This document shows positions 25,979 to 38,017 of a stretch of 64,000 nt of DNA, in pieces. Where the stretch lies: NCBI RefSeq assembly GCF_022664535.1, contig NZ_JAKUJY010000003.1, forward strand, positions 1 to 64,000, read 5' to 3'. The position numbers and the translations under genes were made by a program. Each line of letters starts with the position of its first letter. Within the stretch, counting starts at the first letter, position 1. This stretch comes from Sphingobium trunci (GTDB lineage: Bacteria; Pseudomonadota; Alphaproteobacteria; Sphingomonadales; Sphingomonadaceae). The notes under the pieces are model-generated. The model was not told the DNA's origin. It ran no database searches and was given only the letters and a program-made list of their open reading frames with translations.

Positions 25979-26006
25979 CGCGCCCGGCTCTGCATGGCCG
26001 GGCGCG
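25979..26006 (+). terminator. Hairpin after the receptor gene
   Basis: CGCGCCCGGC and GCCGGGCGCG form a perfect 10-bp stem with an 8-base loop, starting 10 bases after the stop. No T-run follows, so termination may be partial or Rho-dependent. Confidence 0.55.
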
Positions 26007-26015
26007 GCGCCTTGA

Positions 26016-29297
<3,282 letters not shown>

Positions 29298-29342
29298 TAT
29301 ACAACGCCTGATCGCAGCCGCGCGCGGTTTTGTCCGGAGTGA

Positions 29343-30098
29343 CTAGCGCGCGAGCCAGCCGCCATCGACGGCGAGGGTGTGGCCGTGAATATAGTTGGCT
29401 GCCGCGCTCGCGAGGAACACGGCCGCCCCACCGATATCGCTGGCCTGGCCCCAGCGGCTCGCCGGGATGCGCTCCTGAATCTCCCGGTTACGGGTTTCGT
29501 CGGCCTGAAGCGCGGCGGTGTTGTTGGTCGCGATATAGCCCGGTGCGATCGCGTTGACGTTGACACCCTTCGCCGCCCATTCATTGGCGAGCAGCTTGGT
29601 GAGGCCCGCAACGCCGCTCTTGGCGGCGGTATAGCTCGGCACGCGGACGCCACCCTGGAAGGAGAGAAGCGAGGCGATGTTGATGATCTTGCCGCTGCCC
29701 TGGGCCAGCATGTGTCGTCCCGCCGCCTGACACAGGAAGAACAGCACCTTCAAATTGGTGTCGATCACAGCGTCCCAGTCTGCCTCGGTGAAGTCGATGC
29801 TGTCAGCGCGGCGGATGATCCCGGCATTGTTGACGAGAATGTCCAGGCCCCCGAATTTCTCCAGCACCTCGTCCACGATGCGCTGGACCGGCGCGATGCT
29901 GGACAGGTCGGCGGAGATGATCTCCGCCCTGCACCCCAGCGCGCGGACCCTGGCGACGGTGTCCTCGGCGGGCGTGCGGCCCACGGCGGCGATGTCCGCG
30001 CCAGCTTCAGCCAGCGACACGGCAATCGCCTGACCGATTCCGGTGTTGGCGCCGGTGACGATCGCCACCTTGCCTGCAAGATCAAAGAGTGTGGGCAT
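29343..30098 (-). CDS. kduD: 2-dehydro-3-deoxy-D-gluconate 5-dehydrogenase
   Basis: This 251-residue SDR closely matches KduD. GANTGIGQAIA is near residue 16, the NNAG motif near 92, catalytic YTAAK near 158, and the signature APGYIATNNTAALQADE with RIPASRWGQASDIGGA in the C-terminal third. It reduces 2,5-diketo-3-deoxygluconate (DK II) to 2-keto-3-deoxygluconate. It follows kduI by 5 bases and ends the uronate operon. The kinase and aldolase needed for the resulting keto-deoxygluconate are not in this window. Confidence 0.93.
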   Translation of the reverse strand: MPTLFDLAGKVAIVTGANTGIGQAIAVSLAEAGADIAAVGRTPAEDTVARVRALGCRAEIISADLSSIAPVQRIVDEVLEKFGGLDILVNNAGIIRRADSIDFTEADWDAVIDTNLKVLFFLCQAAGRHMLAQGSGKIINIASLLSFQGGVRVPSYTAAKSGVAGLTKLLANEWAAKGVNVNAIAPGYIATNNTAALQADETRNREIQERIPASRWGQASDIGGAAVFLASAAANYIHGHTLAVDGGWLAR

Positions 30099-30103
30099 CG
30101 GTC

Positions 30104-30937
30104 TTACCGCAACTGGCAGATGTCGAGGACGTTCATGTCGGTATAGTCGAGATTCTCGCCGCCCATCGCCCAGATGAAGGCATAGCTTTTCGTGCCTGAC
30201 CCCATATGCACCGACCAGGGCGGAGAGATCACTGCCTCCTCATTCCCGATGACGATATGACGCATGGCATCCGGCTCGCCCATATAGTGGAACACCCGGT
30301 CGCCGCCCTGAAGGTCGAAATAGAGGTAGATCTCGCTGCGGCGGTCGTGGAGGTGCGGCGGCATGGTGTTCCACACGCTGCCGGTCTCAAGGACCGTGAG
30401 GCCCATCAGCAACTGGGCGCTTTCACACAGGCCGGGGATGACGAGCTGGTAGATCGTACGGTGGTTGGAGTTGGCAAGGTCGCCGCGCTCGAGCGGATTG
30501 GCCTCGGCCCGGGTGATCTTCCTGATCGGGCAGGCTTTGTGCGCGGGCAGGGAGGCGATGTAGAAGCGCGCCTCGGTGCCCTGGAAGATCACATCCCTCG
30601 ACCCCATGGGGACATAGAGGCATTCCTTGTTGCCCAGCTCATAGCGGGTGCCGTCGACGATGACCGCACCGTTGCCGCCGATATTCACAACGCCCATTTC
30701 ACGGCGCTCCAGGAAGGGGTGCCCCGCTGCCGAGGCGGGTTCACTCTGGTCGGGAAGCTTGAGGCTGCCGCCTGCTGGTACTGCGCCCCCGATCACGAAA
30801 CGCTCATTGTGCGAATAATTGAGCACTACCCTGCCATCCAGGAACATGCCGCCGACCAGATAGCGGTCGCGCAGGGACTCATTGTCCACGCATTCCATCA
30901 TGTCGGGATGCGTCGCGTGATAGGTCTTCTCGAACAT
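30104..30937 (-). CDS. kduI: 5-keto-4-deoxyuronate isomerase
   Basis: This 277-residue cupin isomerase matches KduI throughout: [23 protein letters not shown] at the start, the metal site [17 protein letters not shown] near residue 190 (two His and a Glu), [13 protein letters not shown], and the ending [12 protein letters not shown]. It converts 4-deoxy-L-threo-5-hexosulose uronate (DK I), released from unsaturated uronic acids, to DK II. It lies 43 bases after the GH88 gene and 5 bases before kduD. Confidence 0.95.
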   Translation of the reverse strand: MFEKTYHATHPDMMECVDNESLRDRYLVGGMFLDGRVVLNYSHNERFVIGGAVPAGGSLKLPDQSEPASAAGHPFLERREMGVVNIGGNGAVIVDGTRYELGNKECLYVPMGSRDVIFQGTEARFYIASLPAHKACPIRKITRAEANPLERGDLANSNHRTIYQLVIPGLCESAQLLMGLTVLETGSVWNTMPPHLHDRRSEIYLYFDLQGGDRVFHYMGEPDAMRHIVIGNEEAVISPPWSVHMGSGTKSYAFIWAMGGENLDYTDMNVLDICQLR

Positions 30938-30980
30938 TATCGTGATTCCTGAACCATCTGTGAAAAGGGAGGGGCCTTGG

Positions 30981-32159
30981 TCAGGCCCAATAGGGCCGCC
31001 AGGGGTGGCGCAGGCGCATCAAGGCCTCGAGGTAGAAATAATCGCCCCAGATGCAGGCTTCATCCACGCCGGCCTTGTTCGGCATGTGATAGACCGCGTG
31101 CAGCAGCAGCGCGTTGGAGCCTTCGATCGGCGCCAGATAGCTGTCGCCCAGCGTCTTCACGATCGCGACCGCCCAGGCCTCGTAGGTTTCCCGCATCTCC
31201 GCCGACAGCGGCAGTGCCTGCGACAGTTCGATCAGGCCGCAGGCGGCGATGGCCGCCGCCGAACTGTCGCGCGGGGTCACGTCATCATCGGTAAAGATCA
31301 GATCCCAGCAGCAGATGCCGTCGGTTGGCAGCCGATTGAGAAAATAATTTGCGAGTTTGGAGGCGATTTCAAGATAGGCGGGATCCGATGTGTGCCGCCA
31401 GGCGAGCGCAAAGCCATAGATGCCCCACGCCTGTCCACGTGCCCAACTGCTATCATCCGAATGACCTTGATGCGTACTGCCGTGACGAGATTTGCCAGTC
31501 TTGGTGTCAACGTAGAAGGTATGGAAAGTCGAGGCATCGGGACGCACCAATAGTTTCGCGGCTTGCGCCAGATGCCTATCGGCGGCGGCGGCGAAATCCT
31601 TGTTCCCCGTCTCCCGCGATGCCCAGTAGAGCAGGGGTACGTTGAGGTTGCAGTCGATGATCATGCGCCCGCGCTGCTTGGGATCTTTCATGTCGCCCCA
31701 GGCCTGGATTACCTGTGCCACCGGATCGAAGCGCTTGAGCAGCAGGCGGGCCGCCTCCAGCCCGGCGGAGCGCGCCAGCGAGTCCCCGGTCAGCTGATAT
31801 CCCGCGCAGGCCGAAAGCGTGTAGAGGAAGCCCAAATCATGATGATCCACGTTGATCCGCCGCTCGACCCGCGTGGCGAAGGACTGGATGTTGCCTTCCG
31901 CCACGGACCGGTAACGGTCCTCGCCGGTCAACTGCCAAGCCAGCCACAGCATGCCTGTCCAGAAACCATTGGTCCATTCGACATTGTCGATGGGCGAATA
32001 GATGCCGCTCTCGCTGGAAGGCGAAGGGAAATATTCCGCGAACTGGGACAGAGTCCGGTCGATCCGGGCCAGGGCGGCCTGGATCCGTCCGTTCAGATCG
32101 GTCGCATTGAGAGAGTCCAGGGCTCTTGCCGCCAAAGGTTCATGGACGATAGAATTCAT
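30981..32159 (-). CDS. GH88 unsaturated glucuronyl hydrolase
   Basis: This 392-residue cytoplasmic (alpha/alpha)6-barrel enzyme matches family GH88, which hydrates and removes 4,5-unsaturated uronic acid left by polysaccharide lyases. Motifs are [18 protein letters not shown] near residue 58, [15 protein letters not shown] near 106, the catalytic-Asp region [16 protein letters not shown] near 165, and [21 protein letters not shown] near 232. No signal peptide is present, so substrate must be imported, presumably by the LacY-type symporter whose stop overlaps its start (ATGA). GH105 is a less likely alternative. The product feeds kduI and kduD. Confidence 0.9.
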   Translation of the reverse strand: MNSIVHEPLAARALDSLNATDLNGRIQAALARIDRTLSQFAEYFPSPSSESGIYSPIDNVEWTNGFWTGMLWLAWQLTGEDRYRSVAEGNIQSFATRVERRINVDHHDLGFLYTLSACAGYQLTGDSLARSAGLEAARLLLKRFDPVAQVIQAWGDMKDPKQRGRMIIDCNLNVPLLYWASRETGNKDFAAAADRHLAQAAKLLVRPDASTFHTFYVDTKTGKSRHGSTHQGHSDDSSWARGQAWGIYGFALAWRHTSDPAYLEIASKLANYFLNRLPTDGICCWDLIFTDDDVTPRDSSAAAIAACGLIELSQALPLSAEMRETYEAWAVAIVKTLGDSYLAPIEGSNALLLHAVYHMPNKAGVDEACIWGDYFYLEALMRLRHPWRPYWA

Positions 32160-33445
32160 CTTTTTTGTTCCTCAAGAGGCAGGAGGCCGGGCGCTCCGGC
32201 ATTTGCCGTATCCGGGTCGATGCGTGGCGTGCGCCGCGGCACATATTCTGGCGGGGTGTGCGCAAGGGCGAAAAACGACCATGTCCAGAAGATCAGGGCG
32301 AACCCGGCGATCAGGAAGTAACTGTGCTGGAAGCCGATCAGGTCGTAGCTGATGCCGACAAGCGGGGACAATATCGCCAGCCCCAGAGAATGGCCGAAAC
32401 TGACGCCAACCATATAGACGGTCGATGCAAAGCGCGCTTCGAAATGAAAGGCGATGTAGCGGAAGATCGATACGCTCAGGATCGGCAGCTCGATCGCATG
32501 GGCCATCTTGCAGATCGAAATGGTGATCGGGCCGATGGCAAGGCCCGATCCGGCGATCCGCAGGATCATGATCATTGCCGCCAGCAACAGGCCGCGCGTC
32601 GCGCCGATGCGTCGGACGACCAAGGGCGCGACGAACATGCCGCTCGCCTCCACGAAGATCTGGGCCGAGTTCAGATAGCCGAACATCGCATTGCCCTTTT
32701 CCGGTGTTGGAAACAGGGATGAGAAATAGAAGGGGAATTGCTGATCGTAGACCAGATAGAGATTGGTCACGCCCAGGATCAGGATCATGAACCGCCAGAA
32801 CTGAGGTTGCGACAGTAGCGAAAGAGAGTCTCGCAATGTCAGCCGGTCAGCCTGTGCTTGCGCGTCGGGGTCCGGTTCCACTTTGGCCCAGCTGAGCAAC
32901 GGCAAGAGGAGCAGGCCGGCCGCGCTCGCCAGAAAGAAGTTGATCGATGGATCGACATTGTAAAGCCGTCCCGAAAAGGCCGCTGCCGACGCAAATCCGA
33001 TCGAACCCCAGAGCCGCACGCGGCTATATTCGAAACCATATTTACGCCCGATCCGGTCGACATAACTTTCTAGCGCATAGCTGCCTGCCATGAAGGTGAA
33101 GCCCAGATACAGGCCCCCCACGACCGCTCCCACGGGCAGGCTCCAGTGCAGTAAGGGTGCATAGGCATAGAGGAAGAAGGGGCCTGCCAATATGACGAGA
33201 ATGGCGATGCAGACGGGTATGACCTTCCGGAACCCCATCCGATCCGACAGGAAGCCATAGGCTGGCTGGGCAAGCATCGCGCCCACCGAATTCACCGCGA
33301 ACACGGTCCCCGCCTCGCCGCCGTTCAGATGCAGCGAGCGGGTCAGCCAGATCGACAGCAGCGAAATCGCCATGGCCTGGGCGAAAAAGAAGCAGAAAAG
33401 AAAGGCACTGAGCGCGGCATAATTGCGCTGGCGGAAAGAGGCCAC
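32156..33445 (-). CDS. LacY-family oligosaccharide:H+ symporter
   Basis: This 429-residue transporter aligns with E. coli LacY and sucrose permease. It has QPAYGFLSDRMGFRK, VGAVVGGLYLGFTFMAGSYALESYV and FEYSRVRLWGSIGFA, retaining the Glu and Arg equivalent to LacY E126 and R144. The proton-coupling residues equivalent to R302 (MILRIAGSG) and K319/H322/E325 (CKMAHAIELP) are also kept. The E269 position differs and instead resembles sucrose permease (FVEAS). The GTG at 33445 is preferred because GAGG lies 5 bases upstream and longer starts would run into the operator at 33462. It probably imports an unsaturated uronic-acid disaccharide for GH88. Confidence 0.86.
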   Translation of the reverse strand: MASFRQRNYAALSAFLFCFFFAQAMAISLLSIWLTRSLHLNGGEAGTVFAVNSVGAMLAQPAYGFLSDRMGFRKVIPVCIAILVILAGPFFLYAYAPLLHWSLPVGAVVGGLYLGFTFMAGSYALESYVDRIGRKYGFEYSRVRLWGSIGFASAAAFSGRLYNVDPSINFFLASAAGLLLLPLLSWAKVEPDPDAQAQADRLTLRDSLSLLSQPQFWRFMILILGVTNLYLVYDQQFPFYFSSLFPTPEKGNAMFGYLNSAQIFVEASGMFVAPLVVRRIGATRGLLLAAMIMILRIAGSGLAIGPITISICKMAHAIELPILSVSIFRYIAFHFEARFASTVYMVGVSFGHSLGLAILSPLVGISYDLIGFQHSYFLIAGFALIFWTWSFFALAHTPPEYVPRRTPRIDPDTANAGAPGLLPLEEQKR

Positions 33446-33461
33446 GTCATCCTCATGATCT

Positions 33462-33473
33462 GTTATCGATATC
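33462..33473. promoter_or_regulatory. LacI-type operator before the LacY/GH88/kduI/kduD operon
   Basis: GTTATCGATATC lies 17 bases before the symporter start, where bound repressor would block transcription. A second identical core stands 72 bases away at 33534, spacing that could allow looping between two repressor dimers on near-integral helical turns. Confidence 0.68.
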
Positions 33474-33533
33474 AAATATGCCGGACTCAACGTGATCTTG
33501 CAAGCGCTATCGGTTGACTCGCGGCTTGCACCG

Positions 33534-33545
33534 GTTATCGATATC
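33534..33545. promoter_or_regulatory. LacI-type operator before the lacI-type gene
   Basis: GTTATCGATATC lies 48 bases before the regulator start codon in the same 147-base divergent spacer as the site at 33462. It points to autoregulation of the LacI-type gene. Confidence 0.65.
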
Positions 33546-33592
33546 TCCAGCAGCGCAGCGACAATGGCGGATTTCCGGAGAGATCAGCGTTC

Positions 33593-34657
33593 ATGGCGGA
33601 CGATAATGGGTACAACGACACAGGCGCGAAGAGCGCTCACCGCCCCGTCGTGACCATCCATGACGTCGCGCGCCATGCCGGTGTCTCTTCCATGACGGTC
33701 TCGCGGGTCATGACCGGCAAGCGCCATGTCAGCGAAGCAATGCGAGAGCGCGTCAATGCGGCCATCGCCGAACTGGAATATTCGCCCAATATCACCGCAC
33801 GCAGCTTTTCCAGCGCTGTCCGGGTCGGTGCTATCTATTCCAATCCGGCATCGTCCAACCTGGGCAGTTTCCTGATGGGCGCCTTCCGCCAGAGCGGCGA
33901 AAGCGGATGCCAGTTCCTGATCGAGCCGGGGCGGAATGAAAAGGAGGCTCTCGAAAGCCTTGGGCGGCTGGTCGAAGCCAGGATCGGGGGTGTGATCCTG
34001 CCGCCGCCGCTCTGCGATTCAGAAGCCATATTGGAGTTTGCGGCCCGGTCCGACGTATTGCCGCTCGCCTTTGCGACGGCGATCCCGCGGGAGGGTGTCT
34101 CCGCGATCATCGTCGATGATTATAAGGGCGCTTATGACATGACGCGCTATCTCATCGGCCTTGGCCACCGGAAAATCGGCTTTGTTCAAGGCGACCCGAA
34201 GCATTCCCCGTCGCAAAGACGTGAGCAGGGCTATCGCGCCGCCATGGCCGGAGCATCGCTCATGATCGACGACGAGTGGATCGCTCCAGGCCTGTTCACC
34301 TATCGGTCCGGACTTGATGCCGCCCGCCGCCTTCTGAACGCTGCTTCGCGGCCTACGGCGATCTTCGCAAGCAACGATGATATGGCGGCTGCGGTCGTGG
34401 CCGTGGCTCATGGCATGGAACTGCTGATTCCCCGCGATATCAGTATAGCCGGCTTTGACGATGCCCAGATCGCGGCGACGATCTGGCCCGCGCTGACGAC
34501 CATCCGGCAGCCCATTTCCGACATGGCATCCCGCGCTGTCGCCCTGCTCAGTGACCAGGTTCGCGAGGCACGCACAGGGCGCCAGCCGGAGGTCCGTCAT
34601 GTGCGGGAAATGCTCACCTTGGTCGAGCGCGACTCGACCGGTGCGCTTCAAGTATAG
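33593..34657 (+). CDS. LacI-family transcriptional regulator
   Basis: This 354-residue repressor-type protein has the LacI helix-turn-helix VTIHDVARHAGVSSMTVSRVMTG at about residues 20-43 and the hinge helix ending ITARSFSSA near 66. A periplasmic-binding-protein-like sensor follows, with GLGHRKIGFVQG near 185, AIFASNDDMAAA near 255 and ISIAGFDDAQIA near 284. It is divergent from the LacY/GH88/kduI/kduD operon and upstream of a receptor gene. Two operator cores lie in the divergent spacer and two more downstream before the receptor. Its inducer is probably an unsaturated uronide or a keto-deoxyuronate; that is inference. Confidence 0.92.
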   Translation: MADDNGYNDTGAKSAHRPVVTIHDVARHAGVSSMTVSRVMTGKRHVSEAMRERVNAAIAELEYSPNITARSFSSAVRVGAIYSNPASSNLGSFLMGAFRQSGESGCQFLIEPGRNEKEALESLGRLVEARIGGVILPPPLCDSEAILEFAARSDVLPLAFATAIPREGVSAIIVDDYKGAYDMTRYLIGLGHRKIGFVQGDPKHSPSQRREQGYRAAMAGASLMIDDEWIAPGLFTYRSGLDAARRLLNAASRPTAIFASNDDMAAAVVAVAHGMELLIPRDISIAGFDDAQIAATIWPALTTIRQPISDMASRAVALLSDQVREARTGRQPEVRHVREMLTLVERDSTGALQV

Positions 34658-34792
34658 AAGCGCCGCGTGCATGTCCGCAGGCTCCCAAGCGGGCTTTTCT
34701 TCCCTCTCTGACAGGGATGGCGGGGCGCCGGAATAGGGGCGACATTTGATTGAGGGCTGAATCCTGGCGACAAAAAGCGATTGCACACACCG

Positions 34793-34824
34793 TATGATAT
34801 CGATATCATACTGCTATCGATAAC
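34793..34824. promoter_or_regulatory. Tandem LacI-type operators before the TonB receptor
   Basis: An 18-bp perfect palindrome TATGATATCGATATCATA occupies 34793-34810. A second core on the opposite strand (GTTATCGATAGC) occupies 34813-34824, centres 17 bases apart. They lie about 70 bases before the receptor start in the 235-base gap 34658-34892. The symmetric copy is probably the strongest site and shows the full consensus. Confidence 0.68.
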
Positions 34825-34892
34825 AGAATGGACTCGGGTAAGAGTGCCGCATCGGTAACAGCCAGCCTGAGGGTTTTGACGTGGAGGGGATA

Positions 34893-37781
34893 ATGAGAAA
34901 GTTCAGCCAAATCACAGCCATATTGCTGGCTACAAGCACAGCGATACCCGCATTTGCCCAAGGCGCAGACTCACGGGAGGCCGGAGATGCCTCAGTCGCG
35001 GATATTGTTGTCACCGGCCTCAGGGCCAGCCTTCGGAACAGCGCGCAAATCAAGAAGAACACCATGGAAGTGGTGGATTCGATCACCGCCGCCGATATTG
35101 GCAAGCTTCCCGATCCCAATGTCGGCGAGACCCTCTCCCGCGTGCCGGGCGTGCAGGCCTACCGTTTCGGCGGTGAGGCATCCTCGCCGGTCGGCAACGG
35201 TTCGGGCCTCACGATCCGCGGCCTGACGGGCCAGACCGGGTCGCGGGTCGATGGCCGTGCCTATTTCACCGCGGGCAACCGCGAATTCAACGTGGAAAGC
35301 GCCAGCCCCGGCATGGTCGCGGGCATCGATGTCTACAAGAACCCCTCGGCCGAACATATTGAGGGCGCGATTGGCGGCCTGGTCAACCTGCGCACGCGCA
35401 AGCCCTTCGACTTCAAGGATCTGGCGGTTTCGGCGGCGGTGGGTAGCCGTTATAATGATCTGGGCAAGGAACTGACGCCCGAATATTTCGGCATGGTTTC
35501 CAAGCGCTGGAATGTCGGCGACGGCGGCGAACTGGGCGTCCTGATCTCGGGCAGCTATGCGCAGAGCTTCAACCGCGGCGATAACACGCCGTCAGTCGGC
35601 GGCACGCAGTTCCGGCGCGCCATCCGCGGCGACAGCGCGGAATATGCCGCCAATGTGGGCACGGGCCTGAACCTGAACCCCGCCTATGTCGGCCGTTCCG
35701 ATGTCACCTATCTGGCGGACGTCAATCCGACCACCATTCCGCTCGCGAACCGCCAGAGCCTGTTGTCCTCGACCGGCGTCCAGAACAACATCTCGCAGGA
35801 AGATTACCGGCGCACGCGCAAGGGGCTGACCGCGGCCGTACAGTGGAAGCCGAACCCGACGCTCGAATTCTACGCCGAGGGTACTTACAATTATTATCTG
35901 TACAACCAGCATTATCGTTTCCTGAACGCCACTGACAGCCGCTATGCGCAAGGCCTTCAGACGACGGCCTTCACCATTGATGAGGCGCTGGCGAACCGCA
36001 ATTCCAATGGCGGGACGAACGATCTTCTGTCCGGGCAGCGGGTGACGGGCGGCACATTCCTGAACTCGACCTTCACCACCACCGGCGGCGACGAACATCG
36101 CCGGTACAAGACGATGATCCTGGCGGGCGGCGTGAAGTGGAAGCCCAGCGATCATTTCGACGCGAATTTCGATTTTGCCTATATCAAGGCGGACCAGTAT
36201 CAGGACAACCGGTCTGTGGTGCTCTCGCCCGCGGCCGGACTGACCTGGAATATCGCGCGTTCGCTAGGCACGCCGGAAAAGGTGACGATCACCGGTCCCG
36301 ACCTGGCCTCACCCAGCACCTGGGTGTTCAACAATTATGGCAATGGCACGAACCAGGTCTGGGACGATAACGGCGTGTCCGCCGCGATCGACCTCAAATA
36401 TTCCTTCGACGATTACTTCCTGAAGGACATCAAGGTCGGCGGCCGCTACGCGACGCAGCGCGACCATTATTATAATTATAATTTTGGCGGGAAGAATCTG
36501 ACCACCAACGGTCTTGCCCTTGCCGCCGACAGGTCAAACGCCATTTCGGTGAATTCCATGGCCGATCTGATCGAGGGATCGCCGACCAACTTCATGAACG
36601 GCGATGCGGGCTATAACGGAGGCTATCTGGTCTTTTCGCCGACCGCTCTGCTCGGCGACAATGTCAGGAACCGCTTTCCGCTCGCGGGCATCCAGGCGGA
36701 AGATTCCCTCAGCGAGAATGTCCTCAGCCGGCGCTATTTCAGTGAAAAGACCTATGCCGGCTATGCGGTGGCCGACTTCGCTTTCCTGAACGACCGGATA
36801 AAGGGCAATGCGGGCGTCCGCGTGGTAAAGACCGACACCTTCGTCCGCGCCATGAACCGTCAGCCTGGCACGACCACCATCATCCCGACCGGCAGCAATT
36901 CCTCCTACACCGACGTGCTGCCCAGCTTCAATCTGACGGGCTATCTGACCCAGAACACGTTGCTGCGCTTCGGCTATGGCAAGGGGATCACCCGGCCTGA
37001 CCTGGGCGCGCTCAATCCGGCGCTGGTCGTCGATGTGAATTCGGGGACGGGATCGATCGGCAATCCCAATCTGCGGCCGCAAAAGGCCGACAGCTTCGAT
37101 CTTTCACTCGAACATTATTTCTCGCCGGTCAACTATGTGTCGGCCGCGCTGTTCTACAAGAAGATCGACGGTTTCTTCAGCAACATCACTTCGTGCCAGA
37201 CCATTGCGGGAGCGTCTACACCCACAACCAACCTCAACTGTACCGGCAGCCAATATTTCCTGACGCAGACGGTCAATGCCGAAAAAGGTACGGCCAAGGG
37301 GGTCGAACTGGCGGGACAGACCTTCTTCGACTATGATTTTATGCCCAAATTCCTGTATCATTTCGGGGTCGTCGGGTCGCTCACCTATGTCGAAACCAAA
37401 AATCCCCTGACCCTGAATGGCCAGCGTGTGAACACGATGCAGCCGCTGACGTCCAAATATGCCTATTCGATCGCCGGCCTCTATGAAGACGATCTGATCT
37501 CGGCCCGTCTCGTCTACACCTGGCGTTCGAAGGCGGTGCTGTTCGGAGTGACACCAAACCCGATCGATGGCCGTTATATCGGTTCGTTCGGGCTGCTCGA
37601 CGCGTCGTTGAACTTCAAGCTGCCGCACAATTTCTCGCTGGCCCTGACCGCATCGAACATCACGAACAAGGGCGCCGACCGTTTCATCGGCGAACCCGGC
37701 CTGGCGACGGGGATCGAACGTCAGCACTTTGTGAACGGTCGCAATTTCGGCGCCACGCTACGCTATAGTTTCGGTAGCTAA
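34893..37781 (+). CDS. TonB-dependent receptor (TonB-Xanth-Caul type) of the LacI regulon
   Basis: This 962-residue outer-membrane receptor has a signal peptide MRKFSQITAILLATSTAIPAFAQ, TonB-box-like DIVVTGLRAS near residue 40, and a plug with VVDSITAADIGKLPDPNVGETLSRVPG. The barrel contains RFGYGKGITRPDLGALNPAL and ends ATLRYSFGS. The ATG at 34893 is chosen over an in-frame GTG four codons earlier because GGAGGGG directly precedes it and the signal peptide starts there. Two LacI-type operators upstream make it the likely entry point for the polysaccharide fragments handled by the GH2, GH28-like and GH88 enzymes. Confidence 0.92.
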   Translation: MRKFSQITAILLATSTAIPAFAQGADSREAGDASVADIVVTGLRASLRNSAQIKKNTMEVVDSITAADIGKLPDPNVGETLSRVPGVQAYRFGGEASSPVGNGSGLTIRGLTGQTGSRVDGRAYFTAGNREFNVESASPGMVAGIDVYKNPSAEHIEGAIGGLVNLRTRKPFDFKDLAVSAAVGSRYNDLGKELTPEYFGMVSKRWNVGDGGELGVLISGSYAQSFNRGDNTPSVGGTQFRRAIRGDSAEYAANVGTGLNLNPAYVGRSDVTYLADVNPTTIPLANRQSLLSSTGVQNNISQEDYRRTRKGLTAAVQWKPNPTLEFYAEGTYNYYLYNQHYRFLNATDSRYAQGLQTTAFTIDEALANRNSNGGTNDLLSGQRVTGGTFLNSTFTTTGGDEHRRYKTMILAGGVKWKPSDHFDANFDFAYIKADQYQDNRSVVLSPAAGLTWNIARSLGTPEKVTITGPDLASPSTWVFNNYGNGTNQVWDDNGVSAAIDLKYSFDDYFLKDIKVGGRYATQRDHYYNYNFGGKNLTTNGLALAADRSNAISVNSMADLIEGSPTNFMNGDAGYNGGYLVFSPTALLGDNVRNRFPLAGIQAEDSLSENVLSRRYFSEKTYAGYAVADFAFLNDRIKGNAGVRVVKTDTFVRAMNRQPGTTTIIPTGSNSSYTDVLPSFNLTGYLTQNTLLRFGYGKGITRPDLGALNPALVVDVNSGTGSIGNPNLRPQKADSFDLSLEHYFSPVNYVSAALFYKKIDGFFSNITSCQTIAGASTPTTNLNCTGSQYFLTQTVNAEKGTAKGVELAGQTFFDYDFMPKFLYHFGVVGSLTYVETKNPLTLNGQRVNTMQPLTSKYAYSIAGLYEDDLISARLVYTWRSKAVLFGVTPNPIDGRYIGSFGLLDASLNFKLPHNFSLALTASNITNKGADRFIGEPGLATGIERQHFVNGRNFGATLRYSFGS

Positions 37782-37796
37782 ACGGTTGCCGAAACG

Positions 37797-37828
37797 GGAG
37801 GAAGGGTTTCTGCACGAACCCTTCCTCC
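37797..37828 (+). terminator. Hairpin terminator after the receptor gene
   Basis: GGAGGAAGGGTT and its exact complement form a 12-bp stem with an 8-base loop, 15 bases after the stop codon. A short GTCTG follows rather than a T-run. The rest of the 236-base gap to 38017 shows nothing recognisable. Confidence 0.65.
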
Positions 37829-38017
37829 GTCTGCCGCGATGCGCCGCAAGATGCATTTCAAGGCAGGCTTCCGCGGAACTCATGCGAAGACGCTGAGATG
37901 CCGACGTATCACGCCTTGGAGTTGCGCAAGGGCCGCATGGCTTCACCAAAGCCTGATGAGTCCAAGCTCATTGGATCTGGTGTCGCCGACACATTGGGCG
38001 GGCGGCGATATCAAAGG

